Position numbers and translations under genes: made by a program. From NCBI GenBank assembly GCA_017656165.1, contig JACDOL010000005.1, positions 1 to 58,226 of the forward strand: 58,226 nucleotides of DNA, read 5' to 3'. Positions within the stretch are counted from its first letter, which is position 1; the number at the start of each line of letters is the position of its first letter. This document shows positions 30,514 to 40,023 of this stretch, piece by piece. This DNA is from Desulfotomaculum sp. (GTDB taxonomy: Bacteria > Bacillota > Desulfotomaculia > Desulfotomaculales > Desulfohalotomaculaceae). The notes below the pieces were generated by a model, which ran no database searches, had not been told where the DNA came from, and saw nothing but the letters and a program-made list of their open reading frames with translations.

Positions 30514-33500
30514 CTACTGATCTTCTTCATCCAGTTCCAGGTCTTGCTCAATAATAGATAAGTCTATACCGTCGTCATTATCGTCTTCATAGTCTTCGCC
30601 CTCACTGTCTGGATGATTATATCTTGATCCAGCAGCCGGCCCTTCCTGTACATCCAGGCCATAGTCTTTAGCCGCCTCGTTTACATCATCATCCGATTCT
30701 TTAATAGTAACTTCCTGTTCATCTTCAGAAAGCACTTTAACGTCCAATCCCAGGCTCTGCAGTTCTTTTACCAGTACTTTAAAGGATTCAGGAACGCCTG
30801 GTTCTGGCACATTTTCTCCTTTCACAATTGCCTCATATGTCTTAACGCGGCCAACAACGTCATCCGATTTAACGGTGAGAATTTCCTGCAGTGTGTATGC
30901 TGCACCGTAAGCTTCTAATGCCCACACCTCCATCTCACCAAATCTCTGTCCACCAAACTGCGCTTTACCACCCAGCGGCTGCTGTGTAACAAGTGAATAT
31001 GGTCCGGTAGAACGAGCGTGTATCTTATCATCAACCAGGTGAGCAAGCTTAAGCATGTATATGTACCCAACCGTCACAGGATTATCAAAAGGTTCCCCAG
31101 TTCTGCCATCATAAAGTGTAATTTTTCCTGTTTCCGGCATACCTGCTTTCTTAAGAGTTTCCACAATATCTTCTTCAGATGCACCGTTAAATACCGGCGT
31201 GGCAACATGGAAACCTAGGGCTTTTGCTGCCCAACCCAGGTGAGTTTCAAGCACCTGGCCAATATTCATCCTTGACGGAACTCCTAGAGGATTGAGTACT
31301 ATTTCTACAGGTGTTCCATCTGGTAGGAATGGCATATCTTCTTCCGGCAGGATGCGGGCAACTACGCCTTTGTTACCATGCCTACCAGCCATTTTATCCC
31401 CAACGGATATTTTTCGTTTCTGTGCTATATATACACGAACCAGCTGGTTTACACCTGGGGGGAGCTCATCGCCGTTTTCCCGGGAAAACACTTTAACATC
31501 AACAACTTTGCCGGATTCACCATGGGGCACTCTTAAAGATGTATCGCGCACTTCCCTGGCTTTTTCTCCAAAAATAGCCCGCAAAAGCCGCTCTTCAGCC
31601 GTAAGCTCTGTTTCCCCTTTGGGAGTAACTTTACCAACAAGTATGTCACCCGGGCGAACTTCTGCCCCCACCCTGATAATACCTCTGTCATCCAAGTCCT
31701 TGAGAATTTCCTCACCTACATTGGGTATATCCCTGGTTATCTCTTCTGGACCTAATTTAGTATCACGGGCGTCACATTCATATTCTTCTATATGGATGGA
31801 AGTAAAGTAATCTTCCTTGACCATTTTTTCACTGACAAGAATAGCATCTTCATAGTTATACCCTTCCCATGGCATAAAGGCTACGAGAACATTCCGCCCC
31901 AAAGCCAGTTCGCCTTTATCGGAAGATGGGCCGTCTGCAATGATCTCTCCTTCTTTTACCTTCTGTCCTTTTATAACAATGGGTTTTTGATTTATACATG
32001 TTCCCTGGTTGGATCGATCAAACTTGAGCAGCTTGTATACATCAAGGGAACCGTCTTCGTCAGCCCGCACATGAATTTCTGTGGCAGTTACTTTCTTAAC
32101 AACACCGTCACGTTTTGCCAACACTGCTGCCCCGGAATCACGCAGGGCCTTGTGTTCGATACCGGTTCCTACCAGCGGGGCTTGGGGACGCAGAAGCGGT
32201 ACAGCCTGGCGCTGCATGTTAGCTCCCATTAATGCCCGGTTAGCATCATCATGTTCCAAGAAAGGTATCAACGAAGTAGCAACACTAAATACCTGCTTAG
32301 GTGAAACGTCCATATAGTCTACGCTGGTAACCGGTGCAACCATGATATCATGACCTCGGCGGGCATTAACCTTGTCATTAATAAAATAACCATTACTATC
32401 CAACGGAGCGTTAGCTTGAGCTATTATGGCCTGTTCTTCTTCATCGGCAGTTAGATAGACAATTTCATCCGTTATTTTTTTATTTTCTTTATCTACTTTA
32501 CGATAGGGGGTTTCCATAAAGCCAAAGTCATTGATCCGGGCGTAAGTAGATAAAGAGCCAATCAAGCCAATGTTGGGGCCTTCAGGAGTTTCAATAGGAC
32601 ACATGCGGCCGTAGTGTGAGTGGTGCACGTCTCGCACTTCAAAACCTGCACGTTCCCTGGAAAGACCTCCGGGACCCAGCGCAGACAGGCGCCGTTTATG
32701 AGTCAGTTCCGCCAGCGGGTTTGTTTGATCCATAAACTGGGACAGCTGGCTGGAACCAAAAAACTCTTTTATTGCCGCTACAACAGGTCGAATATTTATT
32801 AGAACCTGCGGGGTTATAACGTCTACATCTTGAATGGTCATGCGCTCACGAACCACACGCTCCATACGGGATAAACCAATACGGAATTGGTTCTGCAGCA
32901 GTTCCCCCACCGAGCGCAGGCGGCGGTTCCCAAGGTGATCTATATCATCTACCTGGCCTTCTCCCCGCATTAAGCCAAGTAAATAGCGAACAGTTTCAAT
33001 TATGTCTTCCGGTGTCAGTTCTCTAATATATTCCCTCTCAACAGGAACTTCTTTTTGCAGGTATCTATCAAATTCTTTAGGCCCGTCCTCGTTTTTATAC
33101 CTGTATAGCACTCCATGCTTTAATTTTTTATGTATTTTATAACGACCTACATTTGCTAGGTCATAACGCTTGGGATCAAAGAATAAAGTTTCTAATAAAG
33201 AACGAGCACTTTCAACTGTAGGGGGTTCACCTGGTCTTAATCTCTTATATATTTCTACCAGGGCATCTTCTTCGGTATCAGTATTGTCCCGGCTAAGTGT
33301 TTCATTAATAAATTTGTCATTATTAAACAGATCCAAAATCTGCTGATCCGAGCTGTATCCCAGTGCCCTGATCAAAACCGTAGCCGGGATTTTCCTGGTT
33401 CGATCTATCCTAACAAAAAGCTGATCATTAACATCTGTTTCAAATTCCAGCCATGCTCCACGGTTGGGAATAATTGTTGCTCCATACAATTTTTTACCAC

Positions 33501-33951
33501 TGGAGTCCACTGTTTCTGTAAAATAAACTCCTGGCGAACGTACCAGCTGGCTGACAATGACCCTCTCGGCACCGTTAATTATAAATGTGCCTTTTTCGGT
33601 CATGAGAGGGAAGTCGCCCATGAAAACTTCCTGTTCTTTTACTTCACCAGTGTCCTTATTAATCAGCCTGACTTTAACTCTCAGTGGTGCTGCATATGTT
33701 ACATCACGTTCTTTACATTCTTCCACTGAATACTTGGGTTCACCCAGGGTGTAATCCAAGAACTCGAGCACCAAGTTACCAGTAAAGTCCTGGATCGGGG
33801 ATATGTCACGAAAAACTTCCCGCAAACCAGTATCCAGGAACCACTTGTAAGAGTCCTTTTGGATTTCAATTAAGTTGGGCAAATGGAGTACTTCTTTCAG
33901 TTTGCCAAAATTCCACCTTACCCTGGTGCCTACTTTTTCCGGAAAGACCAT
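30514..33951 (-). CDS. rpoB: DNA-directed RNA polymerase subunit beta
   Basis: 1145 aa, the catalytic beta subunit. The rifampicin-binding region reads [17 protein letters not shown] then [18 protein letters not shown], with the wild-type Asp, His and Ser at the common resistance positions. Other conserved blocks: [16 protein letters not shown] and [20 protein letters not shown]. An acidic C-terminal extension (about 50 residues, rich in D/E, ending [10 protein letters not shown]) follows the core. The ATG at 33951 has an AAGGGG ribosome binding site about 13 nt upstream. Expression is probably controlled by the promoter and attenuator-like leader upstream. Confidence 0.98.
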   Translation of the reverse strand: MVFPEKVGTRVRWNFGKLKEVLHLPNLIEIQKDSYKWFLDTGLREVFRDISPIQDFTGNLVLEFLDYTLGEPKYSVEECKERDVTYAAPLRVKVRLINKDTGEVKEQEVFMGDFPLMTEKGTFIINGAERVIVSQLVRSPGVYFTETVDSSGKKLYGATIIPNRGAWLEFETDVNDQLFVRIDRTRKIPATVLIRALGYSSDQQILDLFNNDKFINETLSRDNTDTEEDALVEIYKRLRPGEPPTVESARSLLETLFFDPKRYDLANVGRYKIHKKLKHGVLYRYKNEDGPKEFDRYLQKEVPVEREYIRELTPEDIIETVRYLLGLMRGEGQVDDIDHLGNRRLRSVGELLQNQFRIGLSRMERVVRERMTIQDVDVITPQVLINIRPVVAAIKEFFGSSQLSQFMDQTNPLAELTHKRRLSALGPGGLSRERAGFEVRDVHHSHYGRMCPIETPEGPNIGLIGSLSTYARINDFGFMETPYRKVDKENKKITDEIVYLTADEEEQAIIAQANAPLDSNGYFINDKVNARRGHDIMVAPVTSVDYMDVSPKQVFSVATSLIPFLEHDDANRALMGANMQRQAVPLLRPQAPLVGTGIEHKALRDSGAAVLAKRDGVVKKVTATEIHVRADEDGSLDVYKLLKFDRSNQGTCINQKPIVIKGQKVKEGEIIADGPSSDKGELALGRNVLVAFMPWEGYNYEDAILVSEKMVKEDYFTSIHIEEYECDARDTKLGPEEITRDIPNVGEEILKDLDDRGIIRVGAEVRPGDILVGKVTPKGETELTAEERLLRAIFGEKAREVRDTSLRVPHGESGKVVDVKVFSRENGDELPPGVNQLVRVYIAQKRKISVGDKMAGRHGNKGVVARILPEEDMPFLPDGTPVEIVLNPLGVPSRMNIGQVLETHLGWAAKALGFHVATPVFNGASEEDIVETLKKAGMPETGKITLYDGRTGEPFDNPVTVGYIYMLKLAHLVDDKIHARSTGPYSLVTQQPLGGKAQFGGQRFGEMEVWALEAYGAAYTLQEILTVKSDDVVGRVKTYEAIVKGENVPEPGVPESFKVLVKELQSLGLDVKVLSEDEQEVTIKESDDDVNEAAKDYGLDVQEGPAAGSRYNHPDSEGEDYEDDNDDGIDLSIIEQDLELDEEDQ

Positions 33952-33970
33952 CTAGTGCATCACACCCCTT

Positions 33971-34032
33971 ATAAAATTAAAAAACAAGCGAAAAGCAAGG
34001 CTACGGTATTAACCTTAAAACCTCGCTTTTCG
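33971..34032 (-). promoter_or_regulatory. Putative attenuator (terminator hairpin) in the rpoB leader
   Basis: The 12-bp stem CGAAAAGCGAGG / CCTTGCTTTTCG (34032-34021 with 34000-33989, one G-T pair) encloses a 20-nt loop. On the minus strand it is followed by CTTGTTTTTTAATTTTAT, a typical U-run, and then by the rpoB ribosome binding site. It lies between the rpoB promoter and the rpoB start, so it can terminate early. An 11-codon ORF overlaps the 5' arm. Confidence 0.7.
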
Positions 34033-34036
34033 TCAT
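34001..34036 (-). CDS. Possible 11-aa leader peptide in the rpoB leader
   Basis: ATG at 34036 preceded by AAGGG with 4-nt spacing; peptide MTKSEVLRLIP followed by TAG at 34003-34001. The ORF covers the 5' arm of the terminator hairpin and stops at the loop edge, so a translating ribosome would prevent the stem. No enrichment for one amino acid is visible. Translation is an inference from position and ribosome binding site only. Confidence 0.4.
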   Translation of the reverse strand: MTKSEVLRLIP

Positions 34037-34055
34037 TTTACCCTTATCTTCTATA

Positions 34056-34109
34056 TTATGCCCTAATTTTTACCATAAAATTCACCTTTTTGTTTTGGAT
34101 ACAAAAAGG
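34056..34109 (-). promoter_or_regulatory. Hairpin hiding the ribosome binding site of a 6-codon ORF
   Basis: A perfect 9-bp stem CCTTTTTGT/ACAAAAAGG (34109-34101 with 34093-34085, 7-nt loop) includes AAGGTGA, the putative ribosome binding site of the mini-ORF MVKIRA (34076-34056). This is the first structured element of the rpoB leader RNA. It may form a two-step leader with the downstream attenuator; function is inferred. Confidence 0.4.
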
Positions 34110-34139
34110 GATATTTTAACCATAGAATGACATTTTTAA

Positions 34140-34168
34140 ATACTAGCATAAAATCTTTATAATGTCAA
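34140..34168 (-). promoter_or_regulatory. Sigma-A promoter for rpoBC
   Basis: Minus-strand TTGACA (34168-34163), 17-bp spacer, TAGTAT (34145-34140), with a TGC extended element before the -10. It lies between the rplL terminator and the rpoB leader and makes rpoBC separable from the rplJL unit. The remaining DNA of the 383-nt rplL-rpoB gap is AT-rich, with no other gene. Confidence 0.87.
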
Positions 34169-34264
34169 TGTCTTTTTTGGGATTTTGCCGGCTATCGTTT
34201 TTCCCGGTAAATACCTTGGAGGCATCAAAATTTATACTTTTAAAATTTATACTTTTTATAGTGC

Positions 34265-34307
34265 AAAGATAAAAAGTGCCTGAATTTATCAGGCACTTTT
34301 TATCTTT
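34265..34307 (-). terminator. Terminator after rplL
   Basis: A perfect 19-bp inverted repeat (34265-34283 with 34289-34307, 5-nt loop) whose core is GTGCCTGA/TCAGGCAC followed by TTTTTATCTTT on the minus strand. Symmetric A/T runs could make it bidirectional. Confidence 0.88.
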
Positions 34308-34334
34308 GGGTTTTGGTTATGGTTTTTTGTATGC

Positions 34335-34718
34335 TTACTTAACTTCAACTTCAGCGCCAGCTTCTTCAAGCTTAGCTTTAATGGATTCTGCATCTTCCTT
34401 GCTGACTTTTTCTTTAACAGGCTTAGGTGCACCATCAACCAGTTCCTTAGCTTCTTTTAAGCCCAGGCCGGTGATTTCGCGAACAACCTTGATAACATTA
34501 ATTTTCTTAGCACCAGGAGATTTTAGAATTACATCGAATTCAGTTTGCTCTTCTGCAGCACCGGCATCAGCAGCGCCAGCAGCAGGAGCAGCTGCCACAG
34601 CAGCTACAGGAGCAGCTGCACTTACACCGAATTCTTCTTCAAAAGCTTTTACCAGTTCAGCAAGTTCTAAAACACTCAGTTCTTTTACCGCTTCTAAGAT
34701 TTCATTTACTTTAGACAT
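34335..34718 (-). CDS. rplL: 50S ribosomal protein L7/L12
   Basis: 127 aa, normal. L7/L12 forms the mobile stalk that recruits translational GTPases. The N-terminal dimerisation helix ([19 protein letters not shown]) is followed by an Ala-rich hinge at about 37-57 and the C-terminal factor-binding domain ([40 protein letters not shown]). It follows rplJ by 68 nt and is terminated directly after. Confidence 0.98.
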   Translation of the reverse strand: MSKVNEILEAVKELSVLELAELVKAFEEEFGVSAAAPVAAVAAAPAAGAADAGAAEEQTEFDVILKSPGAKKINVIKVVREITGLGLKEAKELVDGAPKPVKEKVSKEDAESIKAKLEEAGAEVEVK

Positions 34719-34786
34719 TATATGTTACCTCCTTGTAATTCTTAGTTTTTAGTTTTAAACAAGTTAAAGTAAAGGGTGTTATGTTT

Positions 34787-35323
34787 TTAGGAAGCAGCTT
34801 CTTCTTCTTTTTTCTTACGTACAGCTTCAAGCACATAAACCAGGTTTCTGAGATTTGCTGCCAATACATTGGCAAAGCCATACAGCGGCGCTTGCATACC
34901 GCCCACAACTTTGGCCAGCAGTTCTTCACGGGAGGGCAGATTGGCCAGTTCTTTAACCTGGTCGGGACTTACCACTGCACCCTCCAGCACACCGGCCTTA
35001 ATGACCAGTTTCTCATCCAGCTCTTTAGCATATTTATTAATTATTTTAGGAGCAGAAGCAGGGTCCTCGTATCCAAATGCCAGCACTGTTGGCCCTTCCA
35101 AGTATGAATCCAGGCCTTCAATTCCTGCCTCCTTAGCAGCAATTTTTATAAGAGTGTTCTTGGCAACTTTCAATTCTGACCCGGCTTTACGGAGATCACT
35201 CCGCAAGCTGGTTACCTTATCCACAGTAATCCCCCGGTAATCTGCCAGGACGATTACCTGTGATTTATCAATTTTTTCCTTTAATTCAGCAACCATTTGT
35301 GCTTTTTCCTGCTTGGTCGGCAT
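34787..35323 (-). CDS. rplJ: 50S ribosomal protein L10
   Basis: 178 aa. L10 anchors the L7/L12 dimers to 23S rRNA. The N-terminal RNA-binding domain (VAELKEKIDKSQVIVLADYR, GITVDKVTSLRSDLRKAGSE) and the C-terminal helix that binds L12 dimers are present. The L10-L12 complex typically binds its own leader to limit expression, and the classic leader is present upstream. Confidence 0.98.
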   Translation of the reverse strand: MPTKQEKAQMVAELKEKIDKSQVIVLADYRGITVDKVTSLRSDLRKAGSELKVAKNTLIKIAAKEAGIEGLDSYLEGPTVLAFGYEDPASAPKIINKYAKELDEKLVIKAGVLEGAVVSPDQVKELANLPSREELLAKVVGGMQAPLYGFANVLAANLRNLVYVLEAVRKKKEEEAAS

Positions 35324-35353
35324 TTACACAGCACCTCCCTTCCCGGGTAAATT

Positions 35354-35471
35354 AAAAGAAAAAGGACCCCTGTAGACGCACACAGAGATCCCTATAATCA
35401 TATTAAAGGATAACTCCGGCCTAACGTTGGCGACTTTAGTCATTAAGTGTAATCACACCAACGGTCTACAG
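35354..35471 (-). promoter_or_regulatory. L10 leader with antiterminator/terminator switch
   Basis: The 5' part has the conserved L10-leader look (CTGTAGACCGTTGGTG, then CTTAATGACTAAAGTCGCCAACG). The 3' part is a terminator: GGATCTCTGT pairs with ACAGGGGTCC (35391-35382 with 35373-35364), followed by TTTTTCTTTT. The 8-mer CTGTAGAC (35471-35464) is perfectly complementary to GTCTACAG (35377-35370), which overlaps the terminator's 3' arm. The two structures are mutually exclusive. In the known system, L10(L12)4 binding favours termination. Confidence 0.85.
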
Positions 35472-35521
35472 CTGGATTAATAAAAAAGTATTTAATTTTT
35501 TCGTGTGAGTACTGGCTAAAA

Positions 35522-36217
35522 TTAGCCCATAACTTTTTGGGGATTAACCTTCACTCCAGGCCCCATAGTACTGGATAAGGTAATTGTCTTAATATAAGTT
35601 CCTTTAACTGCTGCCGGCTTAGCTTTTATTAAAGTATCCAGCAGTGTTTCGAAGTTTTCTTTCAACTTGTCAGTTTCAAAACTAACCTTCCCTATTGGCG
35701 CATGGATAATACCAGCTTTATCTGTCCGGTAATTAATCTTACCAGCTTTGGACTCTTTTACAGCCCGTTCAACATCCATAGTTACAGTACCGGTTTTGGG
35801 GTTTGGCATTAATCCACGCGGCCCCAGTATACGACCCAGCTTACCAACCTGCGCCATCATATCGGGAGTAGCAATGGCTACATCAAATCCTAACCAACCA
35901 CCTTGAATTTTTTCTACCAGTTCTTCTGCTCCAACGAAGTCTGCTCCAGCCGCTTCTGCCTCTTTTGCCTTGTCTCCTTTAGCAAAAACCAGTACAGTTT
36001 TGTCCTTACCAGTACCGTGCGGAAGCACAACAGCCCCGCGAATTTGCTGGTCGGCGTGACGAACATCAAGGTTTAAACGTACAGCAGCTTCAACAGTTTC
36101 ATCAAATTTTGCAGGCGCTGTTTTCTTTACCAGTTCTATAGCTTCTGTTACGTCATAAAGTTTGCTGCGATCAACAGCTTTGGCAGCTTCTTGATATTTT
36201 TTACCATGCTTGGGCAT
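35522..36217 (-). CDS. rplA: 50S ribosomal protein L1
   Basis: 231 aa, normal. L1 forms the mobile stalk that guides deacylated tRNA from the E site. Motifs: [56 protein letters not shown] and GVKVNPQK. In other bacteria L1 represses the rplKA unit. It follows rplK by 58 nt. Confidence 0.98.
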   Translation of the reverse strand: MPKHGKKYQEAAKAVDRSKLYDVTEAIELVKKTAPAKFDETVEAAVRLNLDVRHADQQIRGAVVLPHGTGKDKTVLVFAKGDKAKEAEAAGADFVGAEELVEKIQGGWLGFDVAIATPDMMAQVGKLGRILGPRGLMPNPKTGTVTMDVERAVKESKAGKINYRTDKAGIIHAPIGKVSFETDKLKENFETLLDTLIKAKPAAVKGTYIKTITLSSTMGPGVKVNPQKVMG

Positions 36218-36275
36218 ATATAAACCTCCTTTGTGGTATTAACGGAAAACTCCTCCCACCATTAAACCATCAAAA

Positions 36276-36704
36276 CTAATCTTCTACTATTTCTATACCC
36301 ATACTGCGGGCAGTACCTTCAATCATACGCATTGCTGCTTCTATATCTGCTGCATTTAAATCAGGCATTTTAAGCTCAGCAATTTCTTTTACCTTGGAAC
36401 GAGGAACTTTAGCAACCTTGTTCCTATTGGGCTCTCCTGAAGCAGTTTCAATACCTGCAGCTTTTTTCAGCAGGACAGCAGCAGGAGGGGTTTTACAGAT
36501 AAAAGAGAAAGAACGGTCTTCATAAACCGTCAGTTCAACAGGAATAATCAGTCCTGCCTGCTTGGCAGTTCTTTCATTAAATTCTTTAACAAATCCCATA
36601 ATGTTAACCCCGTGCTGGCCAAGAGCTGGACCAACAGGCGGTGCAGGGCTTGCCTTGCCGGCAGGAATCTGGAGTTTAACAACAGCAGCTACTTTCTTAG
36701 CCAC
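36276..36704 (-). CDS. rplK: 50S ribosomal protein L11
   Basis: 142 aa, normal. L11 binds the GTPase-associated centre of 23S rRNA and is needed for RelA-type sensing. The Pro-rich N-terminal domain is [20 protein letters not shown] and the C-terminal rRNA-binding domain contains [20 protein letters not shown] and GTARSMGI. It follows nusG by 27 nt. Confidence 0.98.
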   Translation of the reverse strand: MAKKVAAVVKLQIPAGKASPAPPVGPALGQHGVNIMGFVKEFNERTAKQAGLIIPVELTVYEDRSFSFICKTPPAAVLLKKAAGIETASGEPNRNKVAKVPRSKVKEIAELKMPDLNAADIEAAMRMIEGTARSMGIEIVED

Positions 36705-36731
36705 TACTCACACCTCCTCATACACACATAT

Positions 36732-37259
36732 CTAATCTATTTTCTCTACTTGGGAAAAATCCAGTTCTATGGGAGTTTCCCGTCCAAACATAGATACCAT
36801 AACTCTCAACTTACCCTTTTCCGGGTAAATTTCTTCAACCACTCCAACAAAATCTTCAAACGGCCCGTTGGTAACTTTGACCTGCTCTCCTTCGTTATAA
36901 AGAACCTTGGCGCGGGGCTCATCTTCACCAATTTGCCGCATAATATCTTTAACTTCTTGCTCAGTAAGGGGAATAGGTTTTGTCCCGGACCCAACGAATC
37001 CTGTTACGCCAGGTGTATTGCGCACCACATACCAGGAGTCATCAGTCATTACCATTTCTACCAAAACATACCCAGGAAACACCTTTTTTTTGGCTACTTT
37101 TTTCTTCCCATTCTTTAGTTCCACTTCATCTTCCATTGGAACTATAATACGGAAGATCTTTTCTTCCATATTCATTGATTCTATTCGTTTTTCCAGGTTA
37201 GCTTTTACCTTGTTTTCATAACCAGAGTAGGTATGCACAACATACCATCTTTTTTCCAT
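36732..37259 (-). CDS. nusG: Transcription termination/antitermination factor NusG
   Basis: 175 aa from the ATG at 37259, where the family start MEKRWYVVHTYSGYENKVK lies; the frame opens five codons earlier without support. The N-terminal NGN domain (to about 110) binds the RNA polymerase clamp and holds RKVFPGYVLVEM-type KKVFPGYVLVEMVMTDDSWY. The C-terminal KOW domain contains VTNGPFEDFVGVVEEI and the strand RVMVSMFGRETPIELDFSQV. It follows secE by 15 nt. Confidence 0.97.
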   Translation of the reverse strand: MEKRWYVVHTYSGYENKVKANLEKRIESMNMEEKIFRIIVPMEDEVELKNGKKKVAKKKVFPGYVLVEMVMTDDSWYVVRNTPGVTGFVGSGTKPIPLTEQEVKDIMRQIGEDEPRAKVLYNEGEQVKVTNGPFEDFVGVVEEIYPEKGKLRVMVSMFGRETPIELDFSQVEKID

Positions 37260-37274
37260 AAAAAGGAACCTCAC

Positions 37275-37559
37275 TTATCCTATAATCAATGCCAACCCTC
37301 TACTTAGAATAGAGTCTAAAATCCAAATAATAACAGCCACAAGGGTAACAGCAGTTAAAACTACCCCTGTATAAACCATCGTTTCCCGGCGTGTCGGCCA
37401 ATGCACCTTCTTAAGCTCGGTCTTAACCCCTGAGAAGAAGTCTTTTACGACCTGAAAACGCCCCTTAGATTTAGCATCTTTTTTTGCAGGCTTGGCTTGG
37501 CCCTTTTTAGCCAATGCTGCTCCCCTTTTTTCCGCAGCTTGTTTTTTAGAAGCTACCAT
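37275..37559 (-). CDS. secE: Preprotein translocase subunit SecE
   Basis: 94 aa with one membrane segment (about 61-83), typical for Gram-positive SecE. It clamps the SecY channel. The basic N-terminus (KKGQAKPAKKDAKSK) leads to the amphipathic helix FFSGVKTELKKVHWPTRRET, which contains the diagnostic KKVxWPxR motif. It lies between rpmG and nusG. Confidence 0.96.
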   Translation of the reverse strand: MVASKKQAAEKRGAALAKKGQAKPAKKDAKSKGRFQVVKDFFSGVKTELKKVHWPTRRETMVYTGVVLTAVTLVAVIIWILDSILSRGLALIIG

Positions 37560-37577
37560 TTATGCCACATCCTTAAA

Positions 37578-37727
37578 TTACCTGGTTTCTTTATGCACAG
37601 TGTGAGTTTTACAGAAAGGACAATACTTTCTTAACTCCAGTCTGTCCGGGTCGTTCCTTTTATTTTTTGTAGTAGTATAATTTCTTCTTTTGCATTGTGA
37701 GCATGCCAGCGTAATTCCTACCCTCAC
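37578..37727 (-). CDS. rpmG: 50S ribosomal protein L33 (zinc form)
   Basis: A 49-aa protein found by translating the gap upstream of secE. It reads [20 protein letters not shown] and ends [13 protein letters not shown]. The zinc ribbon is complete (CSQC and CPFC). L33 is near the E site. I chose the GTG at 37727 because it gives the usual 49-aa length; the ATG one codon upstream (37730) is also possible, with GGAGGTG just before. First gene of the rpmG-secE-nusG-rplKA unit. Confidence 0.96.
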   Translation of the reverse strand: MRVGITLACSQCKRRNYTTTKNKRNDPDRLELRKYCPFCKTHTVHKETR

Positions 37728-37784
37728 CATTGCCACCTCCCACAAATAAAAAAACCTAACGCCTTACTAAATTTCACCTTATCA

Positions 37785-37813
37785 AATTTATCACAAGTAA
37801 TATTACATGTCAA
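37785..37813 (-). promoter_or_regulatory. Sigma-A promoter for rpmG-secE-nusG-rplKA
   Basis: Minus-strand TTGACA (37813-37808), 17-bp spacer, TAAATT (37790-37785), about 60 nt before rpmG. It sits in strongly AT-rich DNA. Confidence 0.83.
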
Positions 37814-37899
37814 TAGAAATTAAAACTAATTAATATTTATAGTTTAACACCTTAATTGCCACTATATACCAGGTAAAAAACTTTCGTTCTTATCAACCA

Positions 37900-37958
37900 C
37901 CAAGGTGTTTACACTCCGAAAACACCAGCACATACATTTTCTCCGGCAAACACCTTGG
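37900..37958. repeat. 11-bp inverted repeat between tufB and the rpmG promoter
   Basis: CCAAGGTGTTT (37900-37910) and AAACACCTTGG (37948-37958) are perfect inverse copies 37 nt apart, with an inner GAAAA/TTTTC pair. It lies about 90 bp upstream of the rpmG -35 box. It could be an operator, cruciform or structured RNA; I cannot tell which. The rest of this roughly 310-nt gap holds only the promoter and the tufB terminator. Confidence 0.55.
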
Positions 37959-37971
37959 CTGCTGGCGAAAT

Positions 37972-38003
37972 AAAAAGTGGGGGTTATAACTTTCCCCCAC
38001 TTT
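37972..38003 (-). terminator. Terminator after tufB
   Basis: The stem AAAGTGGGGG/CCCCCACTTT (37974-37983 with 37994-38003, 10-nt loop) is followed on the minus strand by TTTTTATTT. It lies 35 nt past the tufB stop. Confidence 0.9.
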
Positions 38004-38037
38004 ATTAAGCACACTACTCACTTTACTAAATTTATTT

Positions 38038-39240
38038 TTACTCGTGGATAGCAGTTACAACGCCAGCACCTACGGTGCGGCCGCCTTCACGAATAGCAAA
38101 GCGCAGTCCTTCTTCAATGGCAATGGGGGTAATCAGTTCAATGGTGAACTTGGTGTTGTCCCCGGGCATTACCATCTCTACACCTTCAGGAAGCTTAATT
38201 GTTCCAGTAACGTCTGTTGTACGGAAGTAGAACTGGGGACGATACCCATCAAAGAACGGGGTATGACGGCCACCTTCTTCCTTGGTCAGAACGTACACTT
38301 CTGCATCAAACTTGGTATGCGGGTTAATGGTACCGGGCTGAGCTAACACCTGACCACGCTCAATTTCCTTGCGGTCAATACCACGCAACAGGCAGCCTAC
38401 GTTGTCACCAGCCTCTGCAAAGTCCAGTATCTTACGGAACATTTCTACGCCTGTTACCACTGTCTTCTTGGGTTCATCCATCAAACCTACAATTTCTACT
38501 TCGTCACCCTGCTTAACTCTACCGCGCTCAACACGACCGGTTGCCACTGTACCACGACCGGTGATGGAGAACACGTCTTCTACAGGCATCAAGAAGGGCT
38601 TATCGATATCGCGTTCAGGAGTCGGAATGTACTCGTCTACTTTGTCCATCAATTCCCAGATCTTGCCGCACCATTCACACTCACGCTTAGCGCAACCGCA
38701 TTCCAATGCTTTCAGAGCTGAACCGGCAACAATGGGTGTGTCATCGCCGGGGAATTCATATTCATTTAACAGTTCGCGCACTTCCATATCTACCAGTTCA
38801 AGCAATTCTTCGTCGTCTACCATATCTGCTTTGTTCAAGAATACTACAATGGAAGGTACGCCTACCTGGCGGGACAGCAGAATATGCTCACGGGTCTGGG
38901 GCATCGGACCATCAGCAGCGGATACTACCAGAATAGCACCGTCCATTTGGGCTGCACCGGTAATCATATTCTTAACATAGTCAGCGTGCCCGGGGCAGTC
39001 AACGTGTGCATAGTGACGTTTTTCAGTCTCATACTCAACGTGTGCTGTATTAATGGTAATACCGCGTTCACGCTCTTCTGGAGCATTGTCAATTTCGTCA
39101 TACTTCTTAACTTCGCCGCCATAAACTTTTGACAGTGTCATGGTAATTGCAGCTGTCAGTGTAGTTTTACCATGGTCAACGTGACCAATAGTACCAATAT
39201 TTACGTGCGGCTTGGTACGCTCAAATTTAACCTTTGCCAT
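38038..39240 (-). CDS. tuf: Elongation factor Tu, copy B
   Basis: 400 aa, identical to the copy at 22325-23527 except residue 4 (Val here, Ala there). P-loop at 19-26, DCPGH at 81-85 and NKAD at 136-139 are intact, as is the cysteine cluster at 181-191. Identity extends about 20 nt upstream through the ribosome binding site GGGGGAAAG and then ends abruptly. This copy stands alone between the tRNA cluster and rpmG, with its own promoter and terminator, so the cell can express EF-Tu independently of the str operon. Confidence 0.98.
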   Translation of the reverse strand: MAKVKFERTKPHVNIGTIGHVDHGKTTLTAAITMTLSKVYGGEVKKYDEIDNAPEERERGITINTAHVEYETEKRHYAHVDCPGHADYVKNMITGAAQMDGAILVVSAADGPMPQTREHILLSRQVGVPSIVVFLNKADMVDDEELLELVDMEVRELLNEYEFPGDDTPIVAGSALKALECGCAKRECEWCGKIWELMDKVDEYIPTPERDIDKPFLMPVEDVFSITGRGTVATGRVERGRVKQGDEVEIVGLMDEPKKTVVTGVEMFRKILDFAEAGDNVGCLLRGIDRKEIERGQVLAQPGTINPHTKFDAEVYVLTKEEGGRHTPFFDGYRPQFYFRTTDVTGTIKLPEGVEMVMPGDNTKFTIELITPIAIEEGLRFAIREGGRTVGAGVVTAIHE

Positions 39241-39341
39241 TGGTTTCTTTCCCCCTTAACATCATTTAACACTCTTTTAAGTTATTGCCACATGTTAGCG
39301 CAAATATACTTGTCCACCCTGCTGCGCAGCTACTCCGCGCC

Positions 39342-39370
39342 AGTATAAGAAGTTCGATATGTAAGAGCAA
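39342..39370 (-). promoter_or_regulatory. Putative sigma-A promoter for tufB
   Basis: Minus-strand TTGCTC (39370-39365), 17-bp spacer, TATACT (39347-39342). It lies just after the tRNA terminator and gives an about 95-nt leader for tufB. Confidence 0.6.
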
Positions 39371-39385
39371 ATTCCTTCTTAAATT

Positions 39386-39423
39386 GACAAAAAACATAAA
39401 AAGCCAGCCTTTAACGGCCAGCT
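39386..39423 (-). terminator. Terminator of the tRNA cluster
   Basis: An 8-bp stem with two G-T pairs (39402-39409 with 39416-39423) begins 3 nt after the tRNA-Met CCA end. It is followed on the minus strand by TTTTTATGTTTTTT. Confidence 0.85.
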
Positions 39424-39426
39424 TCC

Positions 39427-39503
39427 TGGTAGCGGTGGCTGGACTCGAACCAGCGACACCACGGGTATGAACCGTGTGCTCTGACCAGCTGAGCTACACC
39501 GCC
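39427..39503 (-). tRNA. tRNA-Met (CAT), elongator
   Basis: 77 nt including encoded CCA. The cloverleaf is complete: acceptor GGCGGTG pairs with CACCGCT, the anticodon loop is TTCATAC and the T loop is TTCGAGT. The ordinary (paired) 1-72 position and the elongator-like body separate it from the initiator 90 nt away. Ile2 is unlikely from the acceptor sequence. Confidence 0.92.
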
Positions 39504-39515
39504 ACGATTTTATTA

Positions 39516-39591
<76 letters not shown>

Positions 39592-39592
39592 A

Positions 39593-39668
<76 letters not shown>

Positions 39669-39723
39669 TCAACAAGCTTTAATTTACCACATACAAAGCA
39701 TCATGTCAAGAACGTATATAATG

Positions 39724-39809
<86 letters not shown>

Positions 39810-39833
39810 AACCTCCACACTTTATTAACTTGA

Positions 39834-39909
39834 TGGAGCTGGCGACAGGACTTGAACCTGCAACCTGCTGATTACAAGTCAGCTGCTCTACCAATTGAGC
39901 TACGCCAGC
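39834..39909 (-). tRNA. tRNA-Thr (TGT)
   Basis: 76 nt with encoded CCA. Acceptor GCTGGCG pairs with CGCCAGC; the anticodon arm CTGA-CTTGTAA-TCAG gives TGT, reading ACA/ACG. First tRNA of the five-gene cluster. Confidence 0.95.
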
Positions 39910-39965
39910 TTATAATCTAGTGCGATCGAAGGGGAGTAAGTTATTTCCCCCTCAACGCAAGATTT

Positions 39966-39994
39966 ATCATAACAAATCTATGCCCAACTGTCAA
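39966..39994 (-). promoter_or_regulatory. Sigma-A promoter of the tRNA cluster
   Basis: Minus-strand TTGACA (39994-39989), 17-bp spacer, TATGAT (39971-39966). A GGGG/CCCC hairpin follows in the short leader before tRNA-Thr(TGT). Confidence 0.87.
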
Positions 39995-40023
39995 CACATT
40001 TTTTCTTACAAATTTATCAAGTT

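Noticed and set aside
39427-39503. Possible tRNA-Ile2 (lysidine-modified CAT)
   Set aside because: Acceptor and body match an elongator tRNA-Met better.
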